Assembly (NCBI RefSeq): GCF_947179515.1
Contig: NC_067488.1
Coordinates: 32,430,039 to 32,494,038, forward strand
Source of the DNA: Apodemus sylvaticus
Lineage: Eukaryota; Chordata; Mammalia; Rodentia; Muridae
Direction: 5' to 3'
Length of the DNA: 64,000 bases
Under the pieces are notes generated by a model that saw only the letters and a program-made list of their open reading frames with translations, had not been told where the DNA came from and did no database searches. Positions 1-12,963 of the stretch are shown in pieces. How positions within the stretch are numbered: position 1 is the first letter of the stretch; every line of letters starts with the position of its first letter. The translations under genes were made by a program, and so were the position numbers.

Positions 1-689
1 AAGACACAGTGGATCAATCCAATACATACAATAACAACGCTCCTCTCAAGTCATGGGAACATTCTCAGGAAGTCTCCTTCTAGAAAGCAAAAATCCATAT
101 TGGAGTCCATGTTATGTTTCCATGCACTACGTACAATTCCTTCTCCTATCTGGGTAATGCTTATTGATCAACTGATGTTAGCTAAATATTACATTCCCAC
201 ACAAGCATCTCAACCACACTATGAATCAGACAATTTCATTCCCATATTCTAAAGAAGAAACTGAGGTACTGAATAGTTTACCTGAGGCCAAAAAGATGTT
301 GAGTGAGTAGACCTGAGATTGGAACCCAGAAATTACAGTAAAATATACAGTAAATATACAGGCTCTCTGATATAAAAAGGCAAATCATAAGCCTTAAGAC
401 TTTCAGCAGTAGTTAACAGTTCACCAATCAATATTCTTTCCACGTAAAGTTACAGGCTCTTTGGCTTAAATGAGCAACAACTAGTGTCTCATAAACAATA
501 TGTACTCTATGAGCAGTTGGGAAATGTAAGCTTCTTAGCTTATATGCTTTAATTTCTTATTCATGAAAAATCAATACAGCACTGAGTGAACTTAGAGCAA
601 TAAAACAACTCAAGCTTCAATTGCTTATTTTAGCCTATGGATTGTTTATCTCTTTGTTGTAGAACTCTTATCTATATCTTATTTGAGGA

Positions 690-862
690 GAGTAGTATGG
701 TTTAGTTGGTAGATTGCTTGCCTAGCATGCAAGAAGTTTAAACCAGGTGTGGTAGCACATGCCTAGCACTTGATGGGGGTAGAGGGGTGCAGGAAGATCA
801 GAAATTTAGATCATTTTAAATTACAAAGTGAGAAGGAAGCAAGCCAGGGCTACATGAAACCC
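690..862 (+). repeat. B4-type (ID/B1 composite) SINE remnant
   Basis: A tRNA-like head (TTTAGTTGGTAGATTGCTTGCCTAGC) is followed by a B1-like body with GTGTGGTAGCACATGCC and an end resembling CATGAAACCCTGCCTCAAA. Head and body together resemble rodent B4 SINEs. The copy is diverged and its exact edges are uncertain. Confidence 0.5.
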
Positions 863-1014
863 TGCCTCAAACAAGAAAAGTTATATAATATGTTGTCAAG
901 ACAATGAGACAGGATAGAGAGGTTCCTTCCTACTTCAATTAACGCATGAAACCTGGAGATGAGTCTGCCCCATTGAGTCATGTATCATTAATCATTGACC
1001 ATGCTAACATTCAT

Positions 1015-1260
1015 AGCCAATTTTTCAATTTTTATTGTTTCAATTTACAATCTAATTTTTGTACAATATATTTTAATTATATTCTTTCCCCTCCATCAAC
1101 TCTTTCCAGATCTTCCCAACCTCCTAATTCATACAACTCTGTGTTCTTTTTCTATTACTCTCTCTCAAAAAAAAAAAAGAAATGAAAATCAAAAATAAAG
1201 AAGCAACCAAAAACAGTAATACAAGAAACAACAAATAAAAACAAAAAGCACACAAAAATA
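1015..1260 (-). repeat. Old Lx-type L1 3' end fragment
   Basis: Pyrimidine-rich text (about 1,070-1,165) with TTCTTTCCCCTCC and CTTTCCAGATCTTCCCAACC resembles the reverse complement of the distal 3' UTR of old rodent L1. It is followed by an A-rich low-complexity stretch. Only the 3' end is visible; assignment is by recognition of the text. Confidence 0.4.
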
Positions 1261-1327
1261 GATCCCTCTTGGTATTCATATATGTTGATCAGATTATTTC
1301 ACCTTCTGCATAAAAAGACATTTTCAG

Positions 1328-1552
1328 GCCTGGAGATATGATATAATGTTTAAGAAAACTGGTTGTTTGTCCAGAGGACCCAGCTTCAATTCCCAGCACC
1401 CCCAGGTGGCTCACAACCATCTGCAACTTCAGTTCTGGAGAGTCAGACTCTGTCTTCTGACCTTCTTGTGTACCAGGCACACTTGTAACACAAAAGTAAA
1501 GCACCCACTGGGGGCAGGCAAAACACCCATTCACATAAGAAAAAAATTATGA
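1328..1552 (+). repeat. B3/B2-family SINE
   Basis: It contains the tRNA-derived head (CTGGAGATATGAT...), the internal text CAATTCCCAGCACCC and GGTGGCTCACAACCATCTG, and the B3-type end GGGCAGGCAAAACACCCATTC before an A-rich tail. It is moderately diverged and non-coding; short ORFs across it are incidental. Confidence 0.75.
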
Positions 1553-1559
1553 AAGAAAA

Positions 1560-4149
1560 AATAAAGAGTTGCTAATGCTGCAGTAAAATTGGATCTACAT
1601 CTAATTCCTTCAATTTACTCCAATTTATTCATCTACTTAGGAAAAAAACGAATATTTGGCATGCCAAAAATAGAAAACATGTATATGAATTACATATAAA
1701 ATAAAGTTATCTATGATGAGAAATTGAATGAAGAGGCTAACAGTGTTATTCTCTCCATCAAAACCTCCTAAGACGAAGGTCAAGTATTGTCTGACATCTG
1801 CCTGCCTCTCTTTCTTCTAATTTCCAGTCAAGTGTATGTAGCAGGTAAACTGATCTTTTCTGAAAGATCAGAGGACTTACCAAGCAGGCCGTATCTTGTT
1901 TGCCTCCGCATTCCTTAACGCATAGCACTCTGTCATGTGCTTACTGATTCCCTGAGGAGTTAAAGGCATTTAATCTCTTTTTGCATACTTTCTAGATTCC
2001 TGAAACATCACATCATACCTAGAACATGAAAAGTCCTTAATAAATGTTCATTTGATTAAATTTAATTGAATCACCAAAATGATGGTGTCTACTATGGACT
2101 TGAATCTAGTATTTTCCTTCAAATTTCTTGAAGAAAAAATAAGAGGCTAAACATGGCTTGCCTAACATTTCATAGCTTTACTGGGTATAAACAAATCAAC
2201 CAGAGATATCTCTAAAATATTCATGAGAAACATAAATAATGAGTATCAGCTTCCCCATTTTCAAAAAGAAGAGAAGGAAAAGGAGGTTAAATATGTTTTC
2301 CAAGGTTAGAGACATTAAAGAACAGAGATGGGTTTGGAATGATGATCTTGGGAGCTGCAGAACCTGGATACCATCCCTTTCAATTAAGTTATTTTCTCGC
2401 TATCCTTCATGTAGGCCTAGGATTACTCAAATGATATTGGACCCCATTTACCTATAAAATCTCCAGTCTCAAAGAGACCATATCCAGGTTAAAACCTGTC
2501 ATGCCCTGTGTTCACTCTCCATTTAATCGATTTGACTATCATTAGTTAAGCACCCTTGTGAGCCTGAAACTACTAGGTGCTGGGATACATTTGTGAGCAA
2601 GACTGGTGATTAGAAGAGGGAGATGGAGCCAGAGCTGACAAATGTTCTTGTGAAGAACTAAACAGTATCTAGTTTAGGCTTTGCAGTCCAAATGGTCTTC
2701 GTCACAACCACAACATCCCCTTTGGAGAGCTGAAGCAGTCCCTGATACTTTGCAAACAGATGGACCAGGCCATATGATAGCAACACTTTATTTACCAAAC
2801 AGGTAAGCTTGATTTGACCCACAGTGGTGGTTTGCCAACCCCAGAGATAAGACAATAAACATGGAAATTAGTAAAGATAGACAGAAGTACAGAAATAACT
2901 GTAAGGACTAGAAAGGAAATAAGAGTGTAACAGGGTAAAGAAAGACTCAAAAGGAGCTTTAGATAGGACAAGGGAGGAGGTGATATTTGAAATGGAAACT
3001 GAATGAACTGGCCATGCCAGACTACTGAAGAAAATGCCCATTCAAGTAGTTAGAAGAATTAGATCAAAATGGCCAAGGTGGGCTGTGTGTGAGAAACAAA
3101 AACAAGGCTACCCCATCTGGAACAAGAATGGTACAAGGCCAGTTCAGATTGCATCTGGCTTAAAGGGTACCAAGAAGAGGTTGGTTCTTCTCCATGGTGC
3201 AGAAAGCACTGGGAGGGTCTAACAGCACAGGGTAAGTTTCAGGTAGTGCGTTTGAATACATTAAGCCCAGCAACTGCATGGTAGACACAAAGCAACTAGA
3301 GGGACAACAGGAAGGTGCTTTGCATGGGAACCTAGCAAAAGGAGGCTAAGAAATGGCTGGATTCTGGAGAGATTTTGACAGTAACTGAACCACCGGGAGA
3401 TGCCAGGGCTTGTACATAGAACAAATGATGACAGAGGACCCCAGGCTGTTTGGTTTCATGTGTGGATCCAGAGCAACTGTTGACCATTGACAAGCATCCA
3501 CCATCAAAGACAGTAACACCAACAGCAAGAACTAGTGACAGGGATGATCTGAAGTTTGACCCTAAATGTCCTACAAGGTGGTTCAGGAGAAGTACTGAGT
3601 TGCCTGTCAGGTAGCTCTTCCTTTGACATGAAAACCAGATAAGCAAGAACTATACAAAGTCTGCTTTAACTTCAAATCACCGAGATGCCAAACAGCAGGA
3701 AAGCTAAAGCTAACACGGCCTGGCAAACAGTGCTCCAATAATCCAGAAATGCCTACATATCAACCACAAATGAAGATCTTTTTTTTAAAAAATGTTTGTA
3801 ATGAAAGTGAATATAAGATACTTCCTTTTTGAGAAATGTGGAGACATGGGAGATGGAGGCAGCCTGAGGCTGTCTGAGGAAATCAGTCAGTGCTCTAACG
3901 CTCCAAACGGCTGATGTCCAGGCCTTGCCTGCAAGGGGCTTGAAGACTTTCACCCAAGAGAGAGGCATACTTTCTATTCTCACTATCAGAAATGCTGTCA
4001 GGCACATAGTAAGAGTTATGTAATAGGAAGCAATAGTTTCCGGCCATTTCTCCATCCTTCTGTTATATAAGAATCATGCCAAGATGAAGTGGCCAACGTC
4101 TAAGCCACAGAGATGCAACCCTGTCAAGTAAATTTATAGTTCAGACTTC
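1560..4149. other. No recognised gene or repeat; apparently unique DNA
   Basis: AT-rich sequence without a convincing coding ORF, strong SINE/LINE match or RNA gene. Short ORFs (for example 3,034-3,222 and 3,332-3,646 minus) have no recognisable domain and no supporting context. Very old repeats could be present and missed. Confidence 0.4.
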
Positions 4150-4176
4150 CTTTTCTTCTTCTTGTTCTTCTTCTTC

Positions 4177-4206
<30 letters not shown>
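4150..4206. repeat. (TTC)n to poly(T) low-complexity tract
   Basis: A CTTCTTGTTCTTCTTC run grades into about 30 T residues. It could be the complement of a retroposon A-tail, but no element body is obvious next to it. Confidence 0.8.
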
Positions 4207-4207
<1 letters not shown>

Positions 4208-4703
4208 GCAAGTACTCCCCACCCCCTGGGTCCCTTCCCTCAGGCTTTCCCAATATGCCAGCTTCCAAGTTGTTGTTTTATTCTCATTAGATGGACCTGT
4301 TGCATTCATGAAAAATACATATATATACATTCATTCATTCACAGATGTATTCCTCCATACATTTATTCACCCTACTAACTAGTCATGAAAAAATTATTTC
4401 ATTCACCATGCAACAATCATTTCTTACCATATACAAGATTCTGCAATGATGTGGTTGAAAGAGAATAAGCTTCAGATAATGAATCTGGGTCTTCTAGCTA
4501 GGCAGCCTGGGACAAAGAGCTGAAGTCTTCTCAGCTTCATCAGTGATGTGATCTAGGAAAGTCACCCTAGTAGCGATTGTAGGATGGTTAGAGACAATGA
4601 AGGCAACGCATCTCCCAGAGCTCCTATTGTTTTGTTTTTTAATATAACATAAATTTGATGTCAAGATAGCTGACATGAGAAAGGCAAAAGTCTCAGCTCT
4701 TGG
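4207..4703. other. No recognised feature
   Basis: AT-rich DNA with a small TATATACATTCATTCATTCA low-complexity patch at about 4,320-4,345. No gene or clear repeat is seen. Confidence 0.4.
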
Positions 4704-4921
4704 GGGACTTGAGTGAGGGCTCAAGGGTGAAGAGCTTGACTGTTCTTCCCGAAGGCTTTGGTGTGATCTTTGATGCTCACCCGACAGATAACAACCATTT
4801 CTAACTTCTGTCTCAGGGGATCTGATGTCTTTTTCTGGCCTCCTTGAGCACAAGACATATGGTGCACAGCCATACATGAGACAAAACACACACCAAAAAA
4901 ATACATTTAAAAAATATTAAA
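4704..4921 (+). repeat. B3-family SINE
   Basis: A degraded tRNA-like head (GAAGAGCTTGACTGTTCTTCCCGAAGG) is followed by GATAACAACCATTTCTAACT, CAGGGGATCTGATGTC and TTCTGGCCTCCTTGAGCAC, then the B3-type end ACACACACCAAAAAAATAC. Diverged copy. Confidence 0.7.
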
Positions 4922-5079
4922 TCTATCAACAAACTAAGCACCAATAAGCATCTAAGAAAAAAATAAACTGACATCAAGCATGATAATAAAAGTCTATCTC
5001 TAACTTGGAGAAGACAAATAGTTCACCTCACCATTTTTATTCTGCACTTCACTAGAGGCAATCGACCGTGTCTGCCGTA

Positions 5080-6830
5080 GGTAAGAAGAGAACTAAAGAG
5101 AAAATATATTTAAAATGAAAGAATTAAAATGTCTTTACAGATGACCTGATCATACATGAAGGGTGCTTACAGAAACTGCTAGGCTGAGAAACTCTTGGGA
5201 TTAAGGAATGAGTTGACTGGTGGCAGAAGAGGAGAGTAAAAGGTTTTAAAAACAGTAACAAATTGTATATCTGTATCCCAGCAACAAACAGCTGCAGGTG
5301 GTGTTTTTAAAACAATAGCTGTAATAACAAAACACATGAGGTACCCAGTGATAAAGCTGAACATTATGTAAAAATTATACATCAAAATTGCCATTAAAAA
5401 TATCTAAATGAGTCCATAACTAACGTGTATGGACTGAAAAAAGATTGAATAGTCTTAAAATGACCATTTCTTTAAAATTGATTAGCAAAATAACATAATT
5501 CCAACATTAGCTTGGCAGAATATTTTCAACTAGAGGTGGAAAGAGGGAAAGCCTGAGAATGGGAGTGGATTAGTAACCTGGAGAAAGGCCTGTGCTCAAA
5601 ATATCAGTGGTAGGGGGTTAGAAAGATGGCTCCAAAGTTCAGAGAATTTGCTGCTCTTGCAGAGGACCAGATTTCTGTTCCCAGCACCCACATGCTCCCT
5701 CCACAACAGTCTCCAACTCCAGTTCTCCCTGTAGAACTGTACCCTCCTCCGGTCTCCATGGGAAATGCATGCACATGGTGTTCTCACATACATGCAGGAA
5801 AAATTTTCATACACAAAAACTGAAAATAAGCAAATATTTTTTAATTCTCCTAGTGGGATTATTTGTCATGCAAATTGACAAATCTATTCTAAAATGTAAA
5901 TGGAAAGTCAAAGCACATAGAACAGCAAAAGCAATATTGTCAAACAGAAAATAGTTGAATAGGAATACAAGCAATATCTGAATTAAAGGATGGTGGTAAG
6001 ATTACAATAACACAGTGTTAGGTGAACATAAGGATAAACATAAAAATCAATGATATAAGACAGATTATCCCAAAGTAGATATTTGATATTTGACCAACAT
6101 GCATTGTAAAAGCCAATATCAAAAGAACAGTCTTTTTCAACATTGGTGCTAGAACAACTAGATGTTTATAAGAAAAATAAAATAACATGCTGAATTTGTA
6201 AAAGTCTTAAAAGAACATTCATGAGAAAAATTTTATAGCATTAAGCTTCAAAAAGATTTTCATGAAGAAGAAAAACATAACACCAAGAAAAGTTGGCATT
6301 GATGTTAGATCTCATCCAAATTTAAACTCTTACTTTTCAAAGACATCACCAAGAAAATGAAATGGCAACTCTGTTAAAAAAAAAAAAAAAAAAAACTCAC
6401 ACATCTGACAATGAACTTGAGTGTAAAACATACAAACAACTTTGCAGATCAGTAGCCACTGAACCCCACAAAAGAATGAGCAGAGCATATGAGTTGACAC
6501 TTCACAAAATAAAATCTACAAATGATCAATAAACACTTGTAAATGAACTCAGAAATAAAGTATAATGCTTATATTAAAATAACAATGAGACACTACTATA
6601 GATCCGTTAGAGCATCTGAAATTAACAAGGGAACAATACTAACCAGTGTCAAGGAAATAAACCGCAACCTCACACATTTCTGGTCAAAGTGTAAAATGGC
6701 ATCAACACCTTGGAGAACTGTTTGACACCATAAAGCTTTGCGCATGTGCAGTCCTATAAGCTCCATTATAATAGACAGGAACTCAGGTGTCCTTCCTCAA
6801 GTGAGAAAGTCGACCCAGAACAACAATGAG
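5080..6830 (+). pseudogene. Ancient L1 ORF2-derived remnant, interrupted by a B3
   Basis: Scattered L1 ORF2 nucleotide text in the plus orientation. Examples are TAAAATGTAAATGGAAAGTC, CCAACATGCATTGTAAAAG and, near 6,580-6,720, AACAATGAGACACTAC then CTTGGAGAACTGTTTGAC, with the late-ORF2 AACTCAGGTGTCCTTCCTCAA near 6,780. The reading frame is destroyed throughout. A B3 SINE at 5,612-5,830 splits it. Boundaries are approximate and the subfamily is not determined. Confidence 0.5.
5612..5830 (+). repeat. B3-family SINE
   Basis: The head GGGGGTTAGAAAGATGGCTC is followed by TTGCTGCTCTTGCAGAGGAC, TTCCCAGCACCCACATG and TCTCCAACTCCAGTTC. The end carries ACATACATGCAGGAAAAATTT. It lies inside the ancient L1 remnant and is therefore younger than it. 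Confidence 0.75.
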
Positions 6831-8589
6831 GAATGAACGATGAGCCATGCAGTGGGAAGGAGCAGACAGCACAGCAGAAGAAGTCAAGCATGAAAGAGTA
6901 AGTACCTCACAATTCTATTAGGATGAATCACTGACAAGGCTATTCCGTAGAGACAGATCAGTAGTCAAGACAGGGAATGACTAGGAAGGGAACAAGTGAT
7001 CTTCCAAAGTATGGAAATACTCTTAGCCATCATTGTGGGTATGTGGACACACTTAATTTTTCAAAACTCATCAGATGGTACCTTTAAAAAAAAAAAACAG
7101 ATGAATTCTTACATGAAATTTTCCCTAACAGGAGAGAAAGGATATTTGGTATGTTAGGGCACTGAGCCCAAGGATCTATAAATTTCTAATCCCACAGTTC
7201 AAACAGAACTGAAAGATCTATCAAGAAACTTTAAGCTGGTTGAAGGTTCAACCACAAAAGTCCTCTAAATAGACCCCAAGAACATGAGCTGAGATAAAGC
7301 ATTGAGCTCAACAACATCTGCCACAAAAGAGACAGCTCACTCAGAAGGAAACTTTGAAAAAAAACTTCACAAAGTTATAGGCCAGGCTAGGACAAGAAAA
7401 AGATGGGGCCAAGTCAAGAACCAGTCATAGCAAGCAGCCACCATCACATTGAGTAGATGGTCAACAGAAACTACAGGAGGAGGTGGTGGGGAAAGAACAC
7501 CGTTGAACCATGGCCTGGCAGGCCAGCAGCAAATACACCAATGCCCTGACTTCTCTCCCCATCTGTCCTTCTCTGACCTCTAAAGCAACTAGAAGCCAGA
7601 GAGCTTGAAACTCAGATGACACAGTAGCTAGTTTCATTGTTCTGAGGCAGAACAGGTGACAGAGGGCAGAAAATAGATCTGGAGGCAAACCAAGATTCTC
7701 CAGCGCAGATCCAAGATGTTTTTCAGAATTCAGTGAGCTGAGCACTGACTCACTTTTTATTAGTGCATATACCTGGAGGACATATGTAGGCAGGGAAGAA
7801 TCATACAATATTTTTATAAAGCAGTTGTCCATCTTTTGTTTATTGAATCTGTCACAAAAACCCCATGAGCAAGGAAGATTGAGGATTGTGGCCTCAAAAT
7901 ATAGGTCAAGAATGAAAAGTTTATAGAACATGGTGGTAATCCCAGTAAGCAGAGGTGAGAAGACCCTTTCTCTCAAAACTGAAAGGAGAAAGAGGAATAG
8001 GGGAAGAGAGAAAAGAGAGGTGGAAAAAAGAAGGGAGAAAAGGAGGGAAGGAAGAAAAGGAAATCTCAGAGAAAGGAATGGCCAAGACCAAATACCAACA
8101 GCCAACATTGGAAGGAGCCATGCACCCTGATGCCCACACGGCTATCCAACCTGATCAATTTCCTGATCACACTAAAATAAAAAGCTGAGTTTCCCACAAT
8201 CACCCTGCTTGGCTGTTTGCTTGAAGTCACCAGAGACTCTCTGAGAATGGACAGAAGAGTCAAATGTCTAATCTGCTCATATCACCCAACATCTTGACCT
8301 ACATGATAATCAGCATGCTAACTGTAAAACATACAGCTGACTAGTTCACACCTCTAACCCTCCTCTGTGCTCCCACTGACATAGAAGGCCTTTTGTGCCT
8401 TAATCTGTGTTAACACCTCCAAATATATTACCCCCAACATTCCCTGCAACTCACGAGGAAACCAGAACTCATAAGCCAGAACTGTCCTACCTACTGACCA
8501 TTCTATAACTCTTATCTCCTATCTGCTCTTTTCTGGACTTGGGTTCAGTCCTCATGATTTCATCTAGTGATATTGGTTGCTTTGAGTCT
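6831..8589. other. No recognised gene; unique or heavily decayed DNA
   Basis: It holds an A-rich run (7,086-7,098) and a GA-rich stretch (7,979-8,070). A 215-codon minus-strand ORF (7,461-8,108) arises partly from the pyrimidine complement of that GA tract and shows no recognisable domain. Confidence 0.4.
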
Positions 8590-10025
8590 TAAAAGAGCAA
8601 GTAGGCAGATGTCTTCCAGGCAAGGGTATTTATTCCAAATGAAAGCATCTACATGAAGAACAGCACAGACTATTTTAAAGATAAGCACAGTAGAGTTTCA
8701 TCACATGGCACCATACAGACCCACATGAAGGGGTGAACTGTTCTCAGGATTTGAACATTTTTTTAACATGAACCACAAATGTATTTCATACGTCAAGTAC
8801 AATGTGTTGTGAGCTTCAAATATAAATTATGGGTCATGCCAACTACAAAGATGCCCAGCACACATATCTTAAAGAATCGAGAGGATCTAGGATGGCAGTT
8901 CTCCCTTCAAGAACCAAAAACATCTAACAAAAAAAAAAAAAATGCCAGTCATGAGTAGCTCTTTTTTGAGTTGTTGGTCAGGGTTATCCAAGAGATTCCC
9001 AAAACATTACAGACTATTGCAATTGCCTTTGGTTACACCCCAGACATGGAATGTAAATCCCTATTGCTAAAGAAACCATGCACTTAAGACCCAGAGCTCA
9101 GAACTAGAACTAACCTGAATGCTACCAGAAGGTGCCATACAAGCTTTCAAAGGAGGGAAATAATTAACCACCCTATGAACCACTATAAATACCAGCATGG
9201 CACAAAAACCTAAGGACGCAGTAGTGGTATGATTATCTTGGTAGTAGCCAACCGCTCTCTAATTGGAAAGCCCAGCCAACAAGAGGGAAACCATGCCTGG
9301 TCTGAAAACTCAGTCTACTACCCAGAGCTAGCAAATTCATGCATCTTGAAGACAAACCTACAACCACTACTTTGCTAAACGAGCATAATCCCTAACCACA
9401 TTTCAAATCCTTATACTCTCAGATAAATGTAGTCCTTCCCCATCACTAAGGAAATTTCTCTTTGCAACAAATCAAGACAGAAAACTACAACACATTGAAT
9501 TCAGAGTTGTGGAGCCCAGTCCCAATGGTTACATCTGCAAAGTAACTATCATACCTAAGGCTCAATAACATTCTGGAAGAGGGGTTGGAAAGATTTTAAG
9601 AGTCAAAGAATCAGGGAATTTGCTGTGAGATTGTATCTTCTAGTAACATCAGAAGTTACTTCCATAAAGTCTTGCTGATATAACTACAACCTTAAAATGA
9701 ACTAAAGAAAGATGACAACGGGTCAAAGTGGGCGGGGAAAAGTTAAGGGGACCTCAACCTACACAAAGAACTATAGGCAAATAAGGAAGCTGAAAGTAGG
9801 GGAAATAGTCTTACCCAAGGAAGAGTACACCATTGATTATCCAGTATCAACAGTCAGCCTAAAAATATATGCATACAGATGTTCATGTAACAACTAATGG
9901 GGCAAGGGGAGGCATGGGTTTGAAAGAAAGCAAGAAAGGAGTATATACAATGGTTTGGAGATAGGAAAGAGAAAGGGGAAAATGATGCAATTATAATCTC
10001 AAAAAGTGTAAATAATAAAAAGAGA
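8590..10025 (+). repeat. Old Lx-type L1 3' UTR remnant
   Basis: The text is recognisable as the non-coding 3' region of old rodent L1: GAGTTGTGGAGCCCAGTCCC, CAGGGAATTTGCTGTGAGAT, CTACACAAAGAACTATAGGC, GGGGAAATAGTCTTACCCAA, and near the end TTTGAAAGAAAGCAAG and GATGCAATTATAATCTC before AATAATAAAAAG. Part of the same text occurs in reverse at about 59.5-59.85 kb. The 5' edge is uncertain; the first 300 bp are assigned with less confidence. Confidence 0.6.
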
Positions 10026-11624
10026 ATTGTGAGTATCATATCTACCTAATAAGTACTAACGCTACTCACTATACAAATCTGATAAAAGAGACTTTGTAAG
10101 CCATGGAAAAAGCCAAAAAAAATCAAATATTTGTCCAAAGTTATGAGAAATAATCAGAATCAAACTCTTAAATTGAGTTCTCAGCTTTGTCCACAGAACC
10201 ATTTTCTTACCTGGAGGCCCTTTTGGGTGGGAAAGAATGGAAACGGGAGAGATATCATAAAGAGAAGGGATCTGAATCTCACCACACCGCGTGATCGTAT
10301 AACTGCCTTGATCTCTCCACTATCCCACTGGCTTCTCAGAGAACCATGGCATGTGACCTTGTGAGTGACCACACTTAAATACCTTCCCCCAAGTACAACA
10401 ACCACTAGGCAAGGAGTCATCGCCAATGAAGTTTTGCGTGGCTCATCAACCTTGTTATGATGAACTCTTCTTTTAAGAGCTAGGACATAAGCACCCATCT
10501 GTGTGATTCCTCTCTCCAAGCCATATATGGCACCACTGAGACAGGAGGTGCTGATGAAAGCTGTCACTTAGGCTGAGCTTCTGGCTTACCTACCGACCAT
10601 GTTACTCTTCTTCGTGAGCCACCCCGCCCAGCTCTTAACCCCATCACTGCTTTCGAGAACAGCATCAGCTTTGGGAGCCTTATTTTAAAGGAAGGAAGGA
10701 GAAATATTTGTTATAGTTTCCCAAATCACGCCAGTATCTCTAAGAAGGATGTGTGCATGTCTTTTAAGTGTCTGATTTCTGCTAGTGTTGTTGACTTAGA
10801 AAAGTCACTGATTCATTCAGCCATGTTTTGATATAACTACTCTAAGAGCTTGGGATAGATTGGTAAATAAACCTGGCAAAAACCCTTACCCTGAAGTAGG
10901 CTACAGGATGAGAAGTGGTTAGAAAAGAAAAAGAAAATAGGGGATAAGTCTGGGATAAGGATCCAGTTGTAATTTTAATTAAAGGAAAATAAGTTTCACT
11001 GATGAGCTGGTGTTTGAGCAAACCCAAATGAGGTCAAGGTTAACCAAGTACATATGGAGGTAGAGTATTGTCAGAGTGAGAACAGATGCTGGGAAAGACC
11101 CCAGATGGAAACAAAGCTGAACTGCTTGAAGGACAGAAGCCACACGTGTGTGGTATGAGAAGAAAGCCTTCAAAAAACAGGTGGATGAGGACAGGATAGG
11201 GCGCCTGGGTCTCACTGGATCCAGTAAGCCATGCAGGTTAGCGGCTTTGCCTCCCTGTGACACGGGAAGGTGTTTCTTTAAAATACTCACCCTAACTGCC
11301 ACTGATTGCAGAAGGTAACACAGAGACCATGCTGTCATGCTGGTGAGAAGTGATGATGACTTTGACTAGTGTCAACAGTAGGGGAAGGGACGGGTGGCAA
11401 AGTGTTTGGGATCTTACACCTGTAGCACACATTCCTACTTTAGAGATATTAAAAGGTGATATAACCCATATTTTCATTTCAAGGAAGTAGAGTATTTTCA
11501 AGTTGATATCAAAGGTTTCTGGAGATTAGAAGTGAGGATGAAAGACAGACTCCAACAAACATCCAACACTTGAGGTCCAAGCAATAAGAAGCTAAGAAAA
11601 GGAGGGCTAAAGAGTGACCAGCAA
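10026..11624. other. No recognised gene; mainly unique DNA
   Basis: No strong repeat or coding signal. Short ORFs on both strands have no recognisable domain. The base composition is mixed and unremarkable. Confidence 0.4.
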
Positions 11625-11808
11625 GGGACTGGAGAGATGGCTCAGCGGTTAAAAGCACTGACTGCTCATCCTGAGGTCCTGAGTTCAATTCCCAGCAACC
11701 ACATAGTGGCTCACAACCATCAGTAATGGGATCTTATGCCCTCCTCTGGTGTTTCTGAAGATAGCTACAGTGAACTCAAGTACATAAAATAAATTTAAAA
11801 AAGAAGAT
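11625..11808 (+). repeat. B2 SINE
   Basis: Well-preserved B2: GGGACTGGAGAGATGGCTCA head, GCGGTTAAAAGCACTGACTG, GAGTTCAATTCCCAGCAACC, TGGCTCACAACCATC, then ATAAAATAAATTTAAAAAAG tail. The tRNA-derived A and B box regions in the head form the internal RNA polymerase III promoter typical of this family. Confidence 0.9.
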
Positions 11809-12637
11809 AAGGGGCCAGCCAGGCCTGGGTCAGAGTGCAGCATAAGACGTTTCACACGAAGAGACTATGCTGGCAGTTGAATGCATGAGGTCAGGAAAGA
11901 AACTTAAGGCAGAAGTACAAGGCAAAGAGTCATGGGACTCAAATAATCAAACCCCAAGACTAAGTGAGAATTACTAACAGAAGAAATGCAGATAAAAAAT
12001 AAAAAACAACAAAAACCAAGCAAACAAACAAGAACACAGAGGGGAATCTTCAGTCTGTCTGCAGAAGAGCTCTGGGAGGAAAAAATAAATGCATAGATAA
12101 CACAGGGGAATAAGAGATTAGCAGTGCTATGGGGTGAAACAATGTAGAGAATGAGAAAAAAAGCCAACCTGGATGTGTTTGGACACGGAAAATGACCTAT
12201 TTCTATACTTATAAAATAGGTCTGTCAGCAGTAACATCCAGAATAAGAATAAGGTTAATTTGGAAATAACCAAGCAAAGAGATGCTCGGGAGTGAAAAGA
12301 ATTAGAGACAGAAAGAAATGAGAACCGCATAAAATACTACAGTCTATATCACTTAATCTGTTTCTTCACAAGCTGCACCATGTAGGAAAGGTTGACAGTG
12401 GTTCTTTAGAAGTCCGCGCAATCACATTCAGAGGGGTTACAAAGCAATTCTGCTTGGAATTCTAAGGTCCCTGTCATTTAATTGGTACTCACTATGCCCC
12501 ATTCATTGATTCATTCAGTGCTGCAAAATCTTCCTAACAATATTGTGTCCCAGTTTTCCAGTTGCTCAATATAGGTGCTGACTTGAGGCCACATGAGGCC
12601 ACACCCCTTATCAAGTGTGAAGGCAGGACAGACATAA

Positions 12638-12649
12638 GACACGTCAGCC
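12638..12649 (+). repeat. 5' target-site duplication of a truncated L1
   Basis: AGACACGTCAGC here matches AGACATGTCAGC at 12,870-12,881 with one mismatch and brackets the L1 3' fragment between them. Confidence 0.6.
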
Positions 12650-12869
12650 ACATATTAATTGATGTCCAAGAGGAACGGAGGAGTGGCCCCTGGTTCTGGA
12701 AAGACTCAGTGCAGCAGTATAGGGGAATACCAGAACAGGGAAGTAGGAAGGGTTGTATGGGGGAATAGGGGGAGGGAAGAGGGCTTATGGGACTTTTGGA
12801 GAGTAGGGAGCCAGAAAAGGGGAAATCATTTGAAATGTAAATAAAAAATATATCGAATAAATGAAAAAA
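12650..12869 (+). mobile_element. 5'-truncated L1, 3' UTR only
   Basis: Only the final part of a L1 3' UTR is present. It has CCCCTGGTTCTGGAAAGACT, a G-rich purine tract, CTTATGGGACTTTTGG, and the terminus AATCATTTGAAATGTAAATA with ATATCGAATAAA and a short A-tail. The terminus matches the full-length L1 at 48-54.5 kb, so it is the same or a sister subfamily. A 12-bp direct repeat with one mismatch flanks it. Confidence 0.85.
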
Positions 12870-12881
12870 AGACATGTCAGC
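12870..12881 (+). repeat. 3' target-site duplication of a truncated L1
   Basis: AGACATGTCAGC directly follows the A-tail and pairs with 12,638-12,649 (one mismatch). Confidence 0.6.
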
Positions 12882-12909
12882 TGCTACTGAACTCAGTTTT
12901 TTAAAATGA

Positions 12910-12919
12910 TGTATTCATA

Positions 12920-12963
<44 letters not shown>

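Noticed and set aside
3034..3222. Short basic ORF resembling a ribosomal-protein-like pseudogene
   Set aside because: No family could be identified from the translation, and no A-tail or flanking duplication marks a processed copy.
7461..8108. 215-codon minus-strand ORF
   Set aside because: Its Phe/Leu/Ser-rich N-terminal part is the complement of a GA-rich tract; no domain and no transcriptional context are seen.
11625..11700. tRNA gene at SINE heads (also at 54,707 and other B2/B4 heads)
   Set aside because: These are tRNA-derived B2/B4 promoter regions without an acceptor stem or complete cloverleaf.
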